From Streptomyces sp. 11x1 (GTDB lineage Bacteria > Actinomycetota > Actinomycetes > Streptomycetales > Streptomycetaceae): a stretch of DNA of 64,000 nt. Under the pieces are notes generated by a model. The model was not told the origin of the DNA, ran no database searches, and saw nothing but the letters and a program-made list of their open reading frames with translations. The stretch covers positions 868,001 through 932,000 of the forward strand of contig NZ_CP122458.1 of the NCBI RefSeq assembly GCF_032598905.1, given 5' to 3'. Of the stretch, positions 26,613 through 35,182 are shown piece by piece. Made by a program: the position numbers and the translations under genes. Every line of letters starts with the position of its first letter. The stretch's first letter is position 1.

Positions 26613-28073
26613 TCAGAAGGGGAAGTGCGACTGTTGGCCGGCGATGGTCACCCAGCGGGTGTTGGAGAACGCCTCGATGCCCCAGCGGCCGCCGAAGCGC
26701 CCGTAGCCGGAGGCCTTGATCCCGCCGAAGGGGGCCATCGGCTCGTCCGCCACCGACTGGTCGTTCACGTGCACGATGCCGGTACGGATCCGGCGCGCGA
26801 CGGCCAGTCCGTGGGTGGCGTTCTCGGTGATGATGCCGCAGCTCAGACCGTTGTCGGTGTCGTTGGCGACCGCCACGGCGTCCGCGTCGTCGGCGAACGA
26901 CCGCACGACGCAGAGCGGGCCGAAGGACTCCTGGTAGTAGAGGTCGGCGTCCTCGGGGACGTCGGTGAGCACGGTCGCCGGGTGCACCGCGCCCTCGGGC
27001 TGCCCGCCCCCGGTGAGCACCGTGGCGCCCTTGGCGACGGCGTCCTTGACCAGCGAGGCGATCCGCTGTGCGGCGGAGGCGCTGACCAGCGGGCCGACCA
27101 CGGTGTGCGGGTGGTTCGGGTCCCCGGCCTGGAGACCGGCGACCTTGGCGGTGAACTTCTGCGCGAACTCCTCGGCCAGCGACTCGTGGACGAGGATGCG
27201 GTCGCCGGACATGCAGATCTGCCCCGCGTTCATGAAGACGCTGAAGGTGACGGCGTCGACCGCGTAGTCCACATCGGCGTCGTCGAGCACGATCACGGAG
27301 TTCTTGCCGCCCAACTCCAGCACGGCGGGCTTGAGATGACGGGCCGCGTGCTCGCCGATGATCCGGCCGACGCCGGTGGAGCCGGTGAAGTTCACCGCGC
27401 GTACCCGCTCGTCGGAGATCAGCGCCTCGGCGATCTCCGCGGCGTCCTCGGGGGCGTTGGTGACGACGTTGAGCACGCCGTCGGGGAGGCCCGCCTCGCG
27501 GAACACGTCCGCGACCAGCAGGCCGCAGGCGATCGGCGCGTCCTCGCTGGGCTTGACGACGACCGTGTTCCCGGCGGCCAGCGGCGCCGCGACGGCCCGT
27601 ACACCGAGGATGACGGGCGCGTTCCACGGCGCGAACGCCGCCACCACGCCCAGCGGTTCACGCACCGCGAGACCGAGCGCGCCCTCCTTCTGGCTGCTGA
27701 GGACCTCGCCGCGCGGCGCGGTGATCGCGGCCGCCGCCTCCCGCAGGATGTTCGCCGCCAGCGCCACGTTGAAGTACGCCCACGGCCGGGTGCCGCCCGC
27801 CTCCCGGGCCATGATCTCGGCGACCTGGTCGCCCCGGCCCTCCAGCAGTTCGGCCGCCTTGAAGAAGATCGCCCGTCGCGCGAAGGGGGTGAGCGCGGCC
27901 CACTCCTCGAAGGCGGCGTCTGCGGCGTCCACGGCCCGCCGGACGTCCTCCCGCCCGGCCGCCGCGACCGTCGCGTACACCTCCCCCGTGTACGGGTCGA
28001 GGTCATGGGCGGTGCGGCCGGACGTGGCGGGCACGTCCTTGCCGCCGATCAGAAGGTCACGGGTGATGGCCAT
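26613..28073 (-). CDS. NAD(P)-dependent aldehyde dehydrogenase (aromatic aldehyde type)
   Basis: 486 residues, ATG with GAGGAAG upstream. Conserved sites: substrate/cofactor PWNAPV, VVKPSEDAP, FTGSTGVGR, catalytic Glu in LELGGKNS and catalytic Cys in NAGQICMSGDRI. The C-terminal GGIKASGYGRFGG is typical. The pattern is closest to salicylaldehyde/vanillin/benzaldehyde dehydrogenases, which oxidise aromatic aldehydes to acids. No partner genes lie alongside, so the physiological substrate is open. Confidence 0.93.
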   Translation of the reverse strand: MAITRDLLIGGKDVPATSGRTAHDLDPYTGEVYATVAAAGREDVRRAVDAADAAFEEWAALTPFARRAIFFKAAELLEGRGDQVAEIMAREAGGTRPWAYFNVALAANILREAAAAITAPRGEVLSSQKEGALGLAVREPLGVVAAFAPWNAPVILGVRAVAAPLAAGNTVVVKPSEDAPIACGLLVADVFREAGLPDGVLNVVTNAPEDAAEIAEALISDERVRAVNFTGSTGVGRIIGEHAARHLKPAVLELGGKNSVIVLDDADVDYAVDAVTFSVFMNAGQICMSGDRILVHESLAEEFAQKFTAKVAGLQAGDPNHPHTVVGPLVSASAAQRIASLVKDAVAKGATVLTGGGQPEGAVHPATVLTDVPEDADLYYQESFGPLCVVRSFADDADAVAVANDTDNGLSCGIITENATHGLAVARRIRTGIVHVNDQSVADEPMAPFGGIKASGYGRFGGRWGIEAFSNTRWVTIAGQQSHFPF

Positions 28074-28155
28074 TGCGGCTTCCTCGGGGGTACGTATCGA
28101 CGACGGTACGTGATCGAGCATGATCGGTCGGGAGCGTTCGTAGTGCGAATTTCAA

Positions 28156-28440
28156 TTACGTTACTGTTCCGTGATCCTCTGCCCGGTCCCCGGGCGTGTC
28201 AAGAGCCCCACCACGCGGTCCGTGGCGGGGCTCCCGGTCCGTGCACGACCGGCTCCGCCACTCGATGGCGCCCAGCAGGCCGAGGGCGGGCGCGGCCAGG
28301 TCGGTGACCGGGTGCAGTTCGTTCAGCCGGTTCAGCTCGTGCACCTGGTTGAGGCCTTTCAGCTGCTGCGAGGGGCGGGGCAGGGCCGCCCGGTGGTCCT
28401 CGGGAAGGTCGCTGACGGCGAGCGAGTCCAGCGTGGTCAT
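28156..28440 (-). CDS. Mature part of a frame-split small secreted protein
   Basis: The frame from ATG 28440 encodes TLDSLAVSDLPEDHRAALPR followed by an Asn/Leu-rich stretch LKGLNQVHELNRLNELHPV and TDLAAPALGLLGAIEW. I recognise this as the mature region of small secreted actinobacterial proteins that normally carry a signal peptide in the same frame. Here the signal peptide is in the preceding frame and ends just where this one starts (ATGA). The last 30 or so codons run through a terminator hairpin and look non-coding. Either the gene is frameshifted or the two parts are made by coupled re-initiation. Confidence 0.5.
   Translation of the reverse strand: MTTLDSLAVSDLPEDHRAALPRPSQQLKGLNQVHELNRLNELHPVTDLAAPALGLLGAIEWRSRSCTDREPRHGPRGGALDTPGDRAEDHGTVT
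28203..28233 (-). terminator. Terminator hairpin inside the tail of the split secreted gene
   Basis: GAGCCCCACCACG and CGTGGCGGGGCTC pair over 13 positions with one A-C mismatch and a five-base loop. It lies within the extended 3' end of the split gene, implying that the natural stop was further upstream. Confidence 0.7.
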
Positions 28441-28544
28441 CGGGTCGCTTCCGCGACGGCGTCCGCGTTCGCCATCGGTGCGGCCAGGCCCGTGACGCCG
28501 ACGGCGAGACCCACGGCGGCGACGATACGTCGAGTTGAGATCAT
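28437..28544 (-). CDS. Signal-peptide ORF of the split secreted protein
   Basis: 35 residues: basic start MISTRR, hydrophobic core IVAAVGLAVGVTGLAAP and an ANA-D cleavage site. It then ends at a TGA that overlaps the ATG of the next frame by four bases. Alone it encodes only a signal peptide and about nine further residues. Together with the next frame it would give one secreted protein of about 95 residues. Confidence 0.55.
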   Translation of the reverse strand: MISTRRIVAAVGLAVGVTGLAAPMANADAVAEATR

Positions 28545-28755
28545 GCCCTCAGGGGCGGCCCCCAGCCCTCGACGGTCACGGCCGCTCACCCGTGAGGCGC
28601 ATCCCGGGACGCGCGGCGTGGGCCCCACACCGCCGCGCGCGCCCACGCTCGCGCCTGCGCTTGCCGTGTCGCGCCGGGCGGAGGAGTCTCGTGGGGAGAG
28701 GCCGTTCGCGGCCCGCTGACCCGTGCCGGGCCACGGCCTTCGAAGGAGGTCATCC

Positions 28756-29121
28756 ATGGGCACCTCGACCAACCCCGCCTTCGATGTCGAAGCGCTGCGC
28801 AGGGGCACGGAGGAAGCGAACGCGGCGACTCTGACGTCGCTCTACGCGGAAGACGCCGAGCTGCGCGTCGTGGACCGCAACACCCAGCCCAGCCACCCCA
28901 AGGTCCTGCACGGCCGGTCCGAGATCGGCGCGATGTTGGACGACGTGTGCAGCCGGGAGATGACGCACAAGGTCGAGCAGTGCCTGGTCCAGGGCGACCA
29001 GGTCGCGTTCACCGAGTCCTGCGAGTACCCCGACGGGGTGCGGGTCCTGGCGAGTTCGATGATCTCCCTGAAGGACGGGAAGATCGTCGACCACACGATG
29101 ATCCAGGCCTGGGACGAATAG
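28756..29121 (+). CDS. SnoaL/NTF2-like protein
   Basis: 121 residues with an ideal ribosome site (AAGGAGGT, five bases before ATG). It is an NTF2-like cone fold: helix FDVEALRRGTEEANAATLTSLYAEDAELRVVDR, then LHGRSEIGAMLDDV, and C-terminal strands VRVLASSMISLKDGKIVDHTM. Such proteins act as small polyketide cyclases, isomerases or ligand-binding proteins. No active-site residue can be assigned with confidence, and no pathway genes adjoin. Confidence 0.85.
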   Translation: MGTSTNPAFDVEALRRGTEEANAATLTSLYAEDAELRVVDRNTQPSHPKVLHGRSEIGAMLDDVCSREMTHKVEQCLVQGDQVAFTESCEYPDGVRVLASSMISLKDGKIVDHTMIQAWDE

Positions 29122-29251
29122 TCGGGATGGCCGGGACACCGGGGACGAGCAGGTCGCTCCGTCGTCGAACGGGCCGGTCGCAGGGGCTGTTTCGGGTCAT
29201 CCCGGTGCGCTCCCCCTGACTCGGTGTGGTCGCGCCGCCATACTGGCGGGC

Positions 29252-30496
29252 GTGCGTGTAGCGATCATGACGGCGGGTTCCCGGGGCGACGTGGCGCCGT
29301 ACACCGGGCTCGGACACGGGCTGGTGCGGGCGGGGCACAAGGTCACGCTGGTGACCCACACCCGGTTCGAACCGCTGGTTGCGGGCTCCGGGGTCGCCTT
29401 CCACGCGCTGCCCGTGGATCCGCGGGCAGAGCTGGAGTCGGAGCGCGGGCGGGGCCTGCACCGCAGTTCCACGGGCGCCGGGAAGCTGTACCGGGCGGTG
29501 GAGATGGCCCGGAGTCTGGTCGGGCGGATGGCCGGCGATCTGGTGGCCGCCGCCCGCACCAGTGACGCCCTGCTGCTGGCGGGCACCCTCGCGCCCCTCG
29601 GCCACACCATCGCCCAGGGCCTGTCGATCCCGAGCCTGGGCGTCAACCTCCAACCCCTGGCACCGACACGGGAGTTCGCGCCCCCGATGACCGGGGTGCG
29701 TTCCTGGGGTCCGCTCGGCAACCGGGCGGCGGGGCACGCGGTGAACTCGGCCGTCGAGTGGATCTTCAAGGAGGAGGTGCGCAGGCTGCGCGCCGCGTAC
29801 GGACTCGCGCCCACCGGCCCGACTGCGGCGCGGCGCCCCCGGGAACGGCCGGACCGGCCGGTGTTCCACGGCTTCAGTCCCCGGGTGGTGCCACGCCCCG
29901 GGGACTGGCGGGCCGGGCTGGACGTCACCGGCTACTGGTGGCCCTACGACCGCGAGGACCGGCTGCCCGCCCCGCTGCTTGACTTCCTCGACGCCGGTCC
30001 GCCGCCGGTCTTCGTGGGCCTGGGCAGCGCCACCGTGCCCGATCCCGAGCGGATGAGCGGCGAGGTCGTACGGGCCCTGCGGGCGGCCGGGCTGCGCGGG
30101 GTGATCCAGCGGGGCTGGGGCGAACTGCGGGGCGAGGGCGACGACATGTTCACCGTGGGCGAGGTGCCGCACTCGCTGCTCTTCCCGAGGACGGCGGCCG
30201 TCGTGCACCACGCGGGCGCGGGCACGACGGGGGCCGGCCTGCGCGCCGGGGTCCCGGCCGTGCCGGTGCCGGTGCAGTTCGACGAGGGCTTCTGGGCGGC
30301 CCGGTTGGTCGCCCTCGGGGTGTCGCCGGGAGCCGTCCCCCTGCGGGGCTTCACCGCCACCGCCCTGACGGCCGCCCTGCGCCGGGCGACCGGCGACCCG
30401 TCGTACGCACACCGCGCCCGGACCCTGGCGGCCGAACTGCGCACGGAGGACGGAGTGGCCCCGGTCCTGACCGCGGTGAACCGTCTGGCGGGTTGA
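29252..30496 (+). CDS. GT1-family glycosyltransferase (UGT/sterol glucosyltransferase-like)
   Basis: 414 residues from a GTG. The GT-B fold is clear: N-terminal VAIMTAGSRGDVAPYTGLG, and C-terminal nucleotide-sugar part VGLGSATVPDPERM, VGEVPHSLLFPR and AAVVHHAGAGTTGAGLRAGVPAV, the GT1 signature. The SRGDVAPY start resembles sterol- and lipid-type glucosyltransferases (e.g. vancomycin GtfE group and UGT80). It transfers a sugar from an NDP-sugar to a hydrophobic acceptor. There is no good Shine-Dalgarno upstream. Confidence 0.92.
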   Translation: MRVAIMTAGSRGDVAPYTGLGHGLVRAGHKVTLVTHTRFEPLVAGSGVAFHALPVDPRAELESERGRGLHRSSTGAGKLYRAVEMARSLVGRMAGDLVAAARTSDALLLAGTLAPLGHTIAQGLSIPSLGVNLQPLAPTREFAPPMTGVRSWGPLGNRAAGHAVNSAVEWIFKEEVRRLRAAYGLAPTGPTAARRPRERPDRPVFHGFSPRVVPRPGDWRAGLDVTGYWWPYDREDRLPAPLLDFLDAGPPPVFVGLGSATVPDPERMSGEVVRALRAAGLRGVIQRGWGELRGEGDDMFTVGEVPHSLLFPRTAAVVHHAGAGTTGAGLRAGVPAVPVPVQFDEGFWAARLVALGVSPGAVPLRGFTATALTAALRRATGDPSYAHRARTLAAELRTEDGVAPVLTAVNRLAG

Positions 30497-30530
30497 GCGT
30501 GCGAGGACGCCTGCGGGCCTGAAAGGCGAC

Positions 30531-30562
30531 GGCGCGGGGAACTGCGCGAGAAGCACCACCGG
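30531..30562 (+). repeat. Dispersed repeat copy R2
   Basis: Begins GGCGCGGGGAACTGCGCGAG and matches the copy at 4571-4599. It lies between convergent glycosyltransferase and TetR genes. Confidence 0.55.
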
Positions 30563-30592
30563 ACCCGCACCCGCAGCACCACCCTGCCGCCC

Positions 30593-31285
30593 CTACCGCT
30601 CTGCTCCTCCGCCCTCTACCGCTCCGCCCTCCTCCGGTCGCCAACCCGGCGGGCGGAGTATTCCCAGCAGCAGGCCGACCAGTTCGTCGACAACCTCGTC
30701 GAGGGGGGCGTCGACCCAGCCGGCCTGCCAGTCGTGGAGGAGGCCGTTGACGCTGCCGATGAAGGCGGTGGCGGCGATGCGGTAGTCACGGTGGACGGCC
30801 TCGCCACGCTCCGCCGCGGCGTCGGCCTCGGCGCAGATGAAGTCGATCCAGCGGGCGCGGCGTTCGAGGCGCTGGCGCTCCATCCGGGCACTGACGCCGA
30901 CGATCTCGGTGAAGGTGATGCGCAGCCGGCGCGGGTCGCCGGTGACATTGGCGGCGTACGCGAGGAACGCCGCGGTGGCCCGCTCGGCGATCGGCCGCCC
31001 CTGAGCCGTGGCGAGACCGGTGAACGCGGCCTCCTCGGCCCAGTCGTTGACCCGCAGGTGGAGGGCGGCGAGCACATCCTCCAGGGAGTGGAACTCCTCG
31101 TAGAACTGGCGGGTCGACAACCCGGCGGCCTCGCTCAGCGCCCCGATCGTGGTCCCCCGGTAGCCGGGGCTGTCGCCGAAGAGCTGCAACCCCGCGTCGA
31201 GGAAGCGGTCCCGGCGCTCGGCCCGGCGCTCCGCCGCGGATCTGCCCCCGTAACGGCCGGTGGGCTGTTTGAGCCTGCCCGACAC
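30593..31285 (-). CDS. TetR-family transcriptional regulator
   Basis: 230 residues from the GTG at 31285, chosen because AGGGAG lies five bases upstream; a GTG 24 bases earlier is also in frame. N-terminal HTH: RDRFLDAGLQLFGDSPGYRG then IGALSEAAGLSTRQFYEEF. The C-terminal ligand domain follows, including FTEIVGVSARMERQRLERR. It is divergent from a beta-propeller gene, with a perfect palindrome in the shared promoter region that is the likely operator. Ligand unknown. Confidence 0.92.
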   Translation of the reverse strand: MSGRLKQPTGRYGGRSAAERRAERRDRFLDAGLQLFGDSPGYRGTTIGALSEAAGLSTRQFYEEFHSLEDVLAALHLRVNDWAEEAAFTGLATAQGRPIAERATAAFLAYAANVTGDPRRLRITFTEIVGVSARMERQRLERRARWIDFICAEADAAAERGEAVHRDYRIAATAFIGSVNGLLHDWQAGWVDAPLDEVVDELVGLLLGILRPPGWRPEEGGAVEGGGAER

Positions 31286-31380
31286 GTTTCTCCCTTCCGA
31301 CGGACTCACCGTACGACGGCCGATGCCGCCGTCGCTCGATTTTGTCGTGTCCCTGGTCTTGTGGTGAAGCGGGACCGTTC

Positions 31381-31396
31381 CTTACTTTCCAGTAAG
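31381..31396. promoter_or_regulatory. Palindromic TetR-type operator
   Basis: CTTACTTTCCAGTAAG is a perfect inverted repeat (6-4-6) in the divergent region between the TetR gene and the beta-propeller gene, about 50 bases before the latter's start. The TTACT...AGTAA form is common among actinobacterial TetR sites. Confidence 0.75.
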
Positions 31397-31448
31397 TCTG
31401 CTCTGAAAACTGCCCTGTTCAGACTCCGCCCGCACAGGAGGATCCGAC

Positions 31449-32714
31449 ATGCCCCTCTCCCCCACTCCCCGTAGTCGCAGAAGCCGGCACCTCGGTGCCG
31501 TCGCCGTCGCGCTCGCGCTGACCGCCTCCGCCGCGGCGACCGCGACCCCGGCGAGCGCCGCCGCCGACCTGCGGGAGGTGATGTTCGTGGGCAACAACTG
31601 GGAGGGCACCGCTGACGTCATCAAGTCCTCCGGCGACTTCGCGAAGATCGGCCGGGTCAACGTCATCCCCGACAAGAACGCGCGGATGGCGGAGATCAAC
31701 GCCGACCCGATCCGCTGGATCGCGTTCATGACGATCCGCAACAGCGTGGGCGAGGGCCACGACCAGTTCGTGGACGACATGTACTCCACCCCGGACGGCT
31801 CCTCCATGGTGGTCTCCCGGCCGAGCTTCGCCGACGTGGTCTCCATCGACATCAGGACCGGCGCCATCAACTGGCGCTTCGCGGTGTCCGGTTACCGCGC
31901 CGACCACATGGCGGTCTCCCCCGACGGCAAGCGCGTCGCGGTGTCCGCGTCGACGGGGAACACCGTGCACGTCCTGGACATCGTCACCGGCAAGCAGGTC
32001 GGTTCGTTCAAGACCGGCGACAAGCCGCACGAGAACATCTTCACCAAGGACGGCAAGTACATCTGGAACATGGCGATCGGCGATGTGAACACCCAGACCG
32101 ACGCGCCCTGGCTGGACTGGACGAAGGGCGACCGGAAGATCACGGTCGCCGACGCGAACACCTTCCAGCAGGTGAAGGTGATCGACATGCGCGAGCGGCT
32201 CAACGCCATCGGGCTGAACGACTACTCGGACGCCGTCCGGCCCGCCGCGTTCTCGCCCGACGAGACGAAGCTGTACTTCCAGGTGTCGTTCTTCAACGGC
32301 TTCTTCGAGTACGACATCGCCACGGACAAGATCACCCGCACCAAGACCCTGCCGAAGTCCCCCGGGGTCAGCGACGACCGCACCACCTTCGTCAACGACT
32401 CCCGCCACCACGGCCTGACGATGAAGCCGGACGGCACCAAGCTGTGCATCGCGGGCACGATGGACGACTACGCGACCGTCGTGGACCGCGCGACCCTCCA
32501 GGAGGGCCCGCTGGTCCCCGTCTCCAAGCCGTACTGGTCGACCGTCAGCGGTGACGGCAAGTCCTGTGTGGTCTCCGAGAGCGGCGCCGACCAGGTCACG
32601 GCGATCGACTTCGCCACCGGGAAGAAGACCGTGTCCGTCGCAGTCGGCGACCACCCCCAGCGGGTGCGTGTGGCGAAGGTGCCCGCCGACTGGACCGGTC
32701 CTTCGGCTAACTGA
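31449..32714 (+). CDS. Secreted YncE/YVTN-type beta-propeller protein
   Basis: 421 residues. Signal peptide about 1-38 (LGAVAVALALTASAAATATPASA). The body has repeated beta-propeller blades with the pattern SPDGKRVAVSASTGNTVHVLDIVTGKQVG, FSPDETKLYFQ and MKPDGTKLCIAGTMDD, ending VTAIDFATGKKTVSVAVGDHPQRV. These 40-residue YVTN/NHL-like repeats make seven-bladed propellers used for binding at the cell surface or in redox proteins. GAGG precedes the ATG. Regulation by the divergent TetR protein through the adjacent palindrome is likely. Confidence 0.9.
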   Translation: MPLSPTPRSRRSRHLGAVAVALALTASAAATATPASAAADLREVMFVGNNWEGTADVIKSSGDFAKIGRVNVIPDKNARMAEINADPIRWIAFMTIRNSVGEGHDQFVDDMYSTPDGSSMVVSRPSFADVVSIDIRTGAINWRFAVSGYRADHMAVSPDGKRVAVSASTGNTVHVLDIVTGKQVGSFKTGDKPHENIFTKDGKYIWNMAIGDVNTQTDAPWLDWTKGDRKITVADANTFQQVKVIDMRERLNAIGLNDYSDAVRPAAFSPDETKLYFQVSFFNGFFEYDIATDKITRTKTLPKSPGVSDDRTTFVNDSRHHGLTMKPDGTKLCIAGTMDDYATVVDRATLQEGPLVPVSKPYWSTVSGDGKSCVVSESGADQVTAIDFATGKKTVSVAVGDHPQRVRVAKVPADWTGPSAN

Positions 32715-34572
32715 ACCTGACGGTCAGCCAGTTCGACAGCTCCGTCCGCGCCGCGTTCAGCTGCGTCGCGGTCGGGGCTGTCGCGCCGTTGGTGACCAGG
32801 GCGTAGTGCAGCTTGCCCGAGTCGGCGGCGGTGAGGAGCAGGCGGCGGCTGCCGGTGCCACCGGGTTCCCTGGCGGCGGCGATCGGCGTGGAGGTGGTGT
32901 ACGCCGGCGGCGCGGCCGTCACTCCGAGGTCGGACACCACGGTGGTGGACGCGGTGGGGAAGGACACCGGCAGGTGCAGCTCGGTCGGTTCGGTGCTGCC
33001 GTCCGAGCGCCAGACCAGCAGGGAGTACTGGCCGGAGCCGACGAGCGAGGAGACGTTCGGCAGGGAGCCGGGCACCGGGTTCCACGTCAGCGTCGTGGAG
33101 CCGTCGCGCGAGCGGTCCTCGTAGGTGAAGGCGACGGCCCTGCCCGCGGTGGCGCTCGGGTAGATCCGGTCCAGCATCCGGGCGTCCTGGCGGAGCACGG
33201 CCGTGCCGGAGTCGTCGAGCCGTACGGCGGAGAGGTCCTCGCCGTTCCAGGCGTCGCCCTCGACCTGCACCTTGTCGGGGTTGTCGTTCATCAGCTCGTG
33301 GTGGCGGCCCCAGTAGATGTCCCACTGCCACTGGGAACCGGAGAGGACCGGGCCGGAGGCGGCCGGGTTCGACCACCAGTCGACGCCCTTCACCCGGGAG
33401 TCGAGCGCCTGGTACATGGCCTTGTAGACCGTGGGCGCCTTGTCGGAGACCGAGCCGTTGAGCGGGTGCCCGAACTCGCTGACGACCGCCGTGGTGCCGC
33501 CGGCGGCGGCGCGGTCACGGACGGTCCCGAAGTCGTTCACGTACTGGCCGTTCCCCGCCTTGCCCCACATGAAGATGCCGGAGATCGCCTTCTGGTCGTA
33601 GAAGTGGGTGTTGAAGACGTAGCGCGGTCCGATCGTGCCCGCGTCGAGGAGGCCGCCCTCCTGCCTCTGGAAGTCGATGTTGGCGTTCCAGAAGAGGTTC
33701 GGCTCGACGAACGCCGGCTTGGACTGCCAGCCCGCCGAGTCCATCCGGGCGCGGAACTTGACGTAGAACGGCCACAGGACGTTCTTCTCCCACGTCCGGC
33801 TGGTCTGCCCGGAGTCGAGCTTCCCGGGGTGCGGCTCGTTCCACGGGTCGAAGCCGACGACGCCCTGGAACTGGGCGGTCGTGAGGTTCGCCTTCATGTA
33901 GGTCATGGTCTTCTGCGCGGTGTCCAGGAAGGAGTCCTGGAGCCCGTAGGTGTTGTGCCAGAAGTCGTACGTCGCCTCCGTGACGGCCGCGTTGGAGGTG
34001 ATGTTCTGGCCCCAGAACGGGCAGATCCCGCAGTACTCGTCGGGGTAGTCACCGAGGTCGACGGCCCACTTGGGGGCGCCGTCGCCGGTGTACCAGCTGT
34101 CGGAGTCGAACAGCCAGCGGGAGTAGAGATCCTGGTGGAAGTCGGGGTAGACCTTGATCCCGGCGTCCAGGAACGCGCCCATCTGCGCGGTGGCCGCCGA
34201 CAGGTAGGCGGAGCTCACCTGCCCGCGCACCGGTTCCGCGTACGCCCAGGAGAGCAGGAAGCGCACGGAGTTGCCGCCGCCGAGCGCCCTGAGCGCGGTC
34301 GCCGACTTCCTCGCGTCGGCGACCGAGGCGAAGGGCAGACCGTTGTTCTCCTTGAGTTTCGTCTCCCCCGAGACGTTGTAGCCGCGCAGGACGACCTCGC
34401 GGCCGAGACCGTCCTTGAAGGTGCCGCCGTCGACCGTGAGGGTGGCCGCGGCCTGGGCGTCGAACCAGAGTTCGTCAGTGAGAGCGGAGGCGGGCCGGGC
34501 GGGGCCCGCCGTGGTCAGGAAGCCGGTGACAAGGATCAGGACACCGAGCAGACGAGTGCGCAATCTTGACAT
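32707..34572 (-). CDS. Secreted GH5 glycosidase, endoglycoceramidase-like
   Basis: 621 residues from the ATG at 34572; an ATG at 34590 is possible. Signal peptide about 1-33. The GH5 TIM barrel shows VVLRGYNVSGETK, the acid/base in GVVGFDPWNEPHPG and the nucleophile in TAVVSEFGHP. Asn and Tyr/His landmarks in PDFHQDLYSRW and RYVFNTHFYDQ fit the endoglycosylceramidase branch (EGCase), which releases oligosaccharides from glycosphingolipids. About 200 C-terminal residues form beta-rich domains. The 3' end overlaps the convergent propeller gene by eight bases. No sugar transporter lies adjacent. Confidence 0.9.
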   Translation of the reverse strand: MSRLRTRLLGVLILVTGFLTTAGPARPASALTDELWFDAQAAATLTVDGGTFKDGLGREVVLRGYNVSGETKLKENNGLPFASVADARKSATALRALGGGNSVRFLLSWAYAEPVRGQVSSAYLSAATAQMGAFLDAGIKVYPDFHQDLYSRWLFDSDSWYTGDGAPKWAVDLGDYPDEYCGICPFWGQNITSNAAVTEATYDFWHNTYGLQDSFLDTAQKTMTYMKANLTTAQFQGVVGFDPWNEPHPGKLDSGQTSRTWEKNVLWPFYVKFRARMDSAGWQSKPAFVEPNLFWNANIDFQRQEGGLLDAGTIGPRYVFNTHFYDQKAISGIFMWGKAGNGQYVNDFGTVRDRAAAGGTTAVVSEFGHPLNGSVSDKAPTVYKAMYQALDSRVKGVDWWSNPAASGPVLSGSQWQWDIYWGRHHELMNDNPDKVQVEGDAWNGEDLSAVRLDDSGTAVLRQDARMLDRIYPSATAGRAVAFTYEDRSRDGSTTLTWNPVPGSLPNVSSLVGSGQYSLLVWRSDGSTEPTELHLPVSFPTASTTVVSDLGVTAAPPAYTTSTPIAAAREPGGTGSRRLLLTAADSGKLHYALVTNGATAPTATQLNAARTELSNWLTVRFS

Positions 34573-34905
34573 GTCCGCCACATTCGACATGTGCACTACC
34601 GTCCCAATCGGCAGGCGAGCCGTCAATAGCAACTGACGCACGAGTAAGTACCCGTTTTCGCAAAAGAGTTCACCCTTTACGACCGATTCTTTGCCCACGC
34701 ACCACCGCGCGGGGGCCGCACGTCGGCCGCGGAGCCCTCCGAGCCGAACGGGTGACACCAGCCGCCGCACCCCGCAGAATTCAGCCGATGTTCACCCGAA
34801 CGTCACCACGAAGGGCCTTGTCGACGGAACCGGCCTATGGTTGAGCGCAGTTTGCGCCTTTTTGTTCCGTAGTCCGTCCGACACACATGAAAGGCGGTAC
34901 CAGCG
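34573..34905. other. Intergenic region upstream of the GH5 gene
   Basis: About 330 bases without a convincing gene. The part at 34620-34690 is unusually AT-rich for this genome and is probably the promoter of the GH5 gene. Two related boxes, GACATGT (34568) and CGACATGTGC (34585), lie at the start. No clear regulator site was recognised. Confidence 0.5.
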
Positions 34906-35109
34906 GTGAACAGCTCTTTTCGCGAGCTCCGTGAACACAAGCCAGGCACACGTGACTTCGACCCGAGGAGCGCCCTGAAGCCCCCGGAAACACGCGCCGA
35001 GCGCTGTGCGTCGCTGTACGACGCGATACGGGACATGGGCAGGTACGAGGCCGCGGTGGAGGCGGAGAGACTCCGGCGGGGTGGTGAGAACCTCCTGCCC
35101 GGCCCGTGA
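34906..35109 (+). CDS. Small conserved-looking hypothetical protein (67 aa)
   Basis: GTG start with AAAGGCGG eight bases upstream. Sequence is charged, with SSFRELREHKPGTRDFDPRS and ETRAERCASLYDAIRDMGRYEAAVEAERLRRG, the latter a probable helix. No domain recognised. Codon bias is normal. It precedes a membrane protein gene in the same direction. Confidence 0.55.
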   Translation: MNSSFRELREHKPGTRDFDPRSALKPPETRAERCASLYDAIRDMGRYEAAVEAERLRRGGENLLPGP

Positions 35110-35182
35110 CGAAGTGACGCGACAGAGACCGAGCCGTGCGTGAGGGGCTCGGCGAGACGGACCACCATCGGGCTGGGCTTGC

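Noticed and set aside
32551..34569. Plus-strand frame of about 670 codons opposite the GH5 gene
   Set aside because: The minus strand has a signal peptide and both GH5 catalytic motifs; the plus frame shows no domain and is a mirror of high-GC codons.
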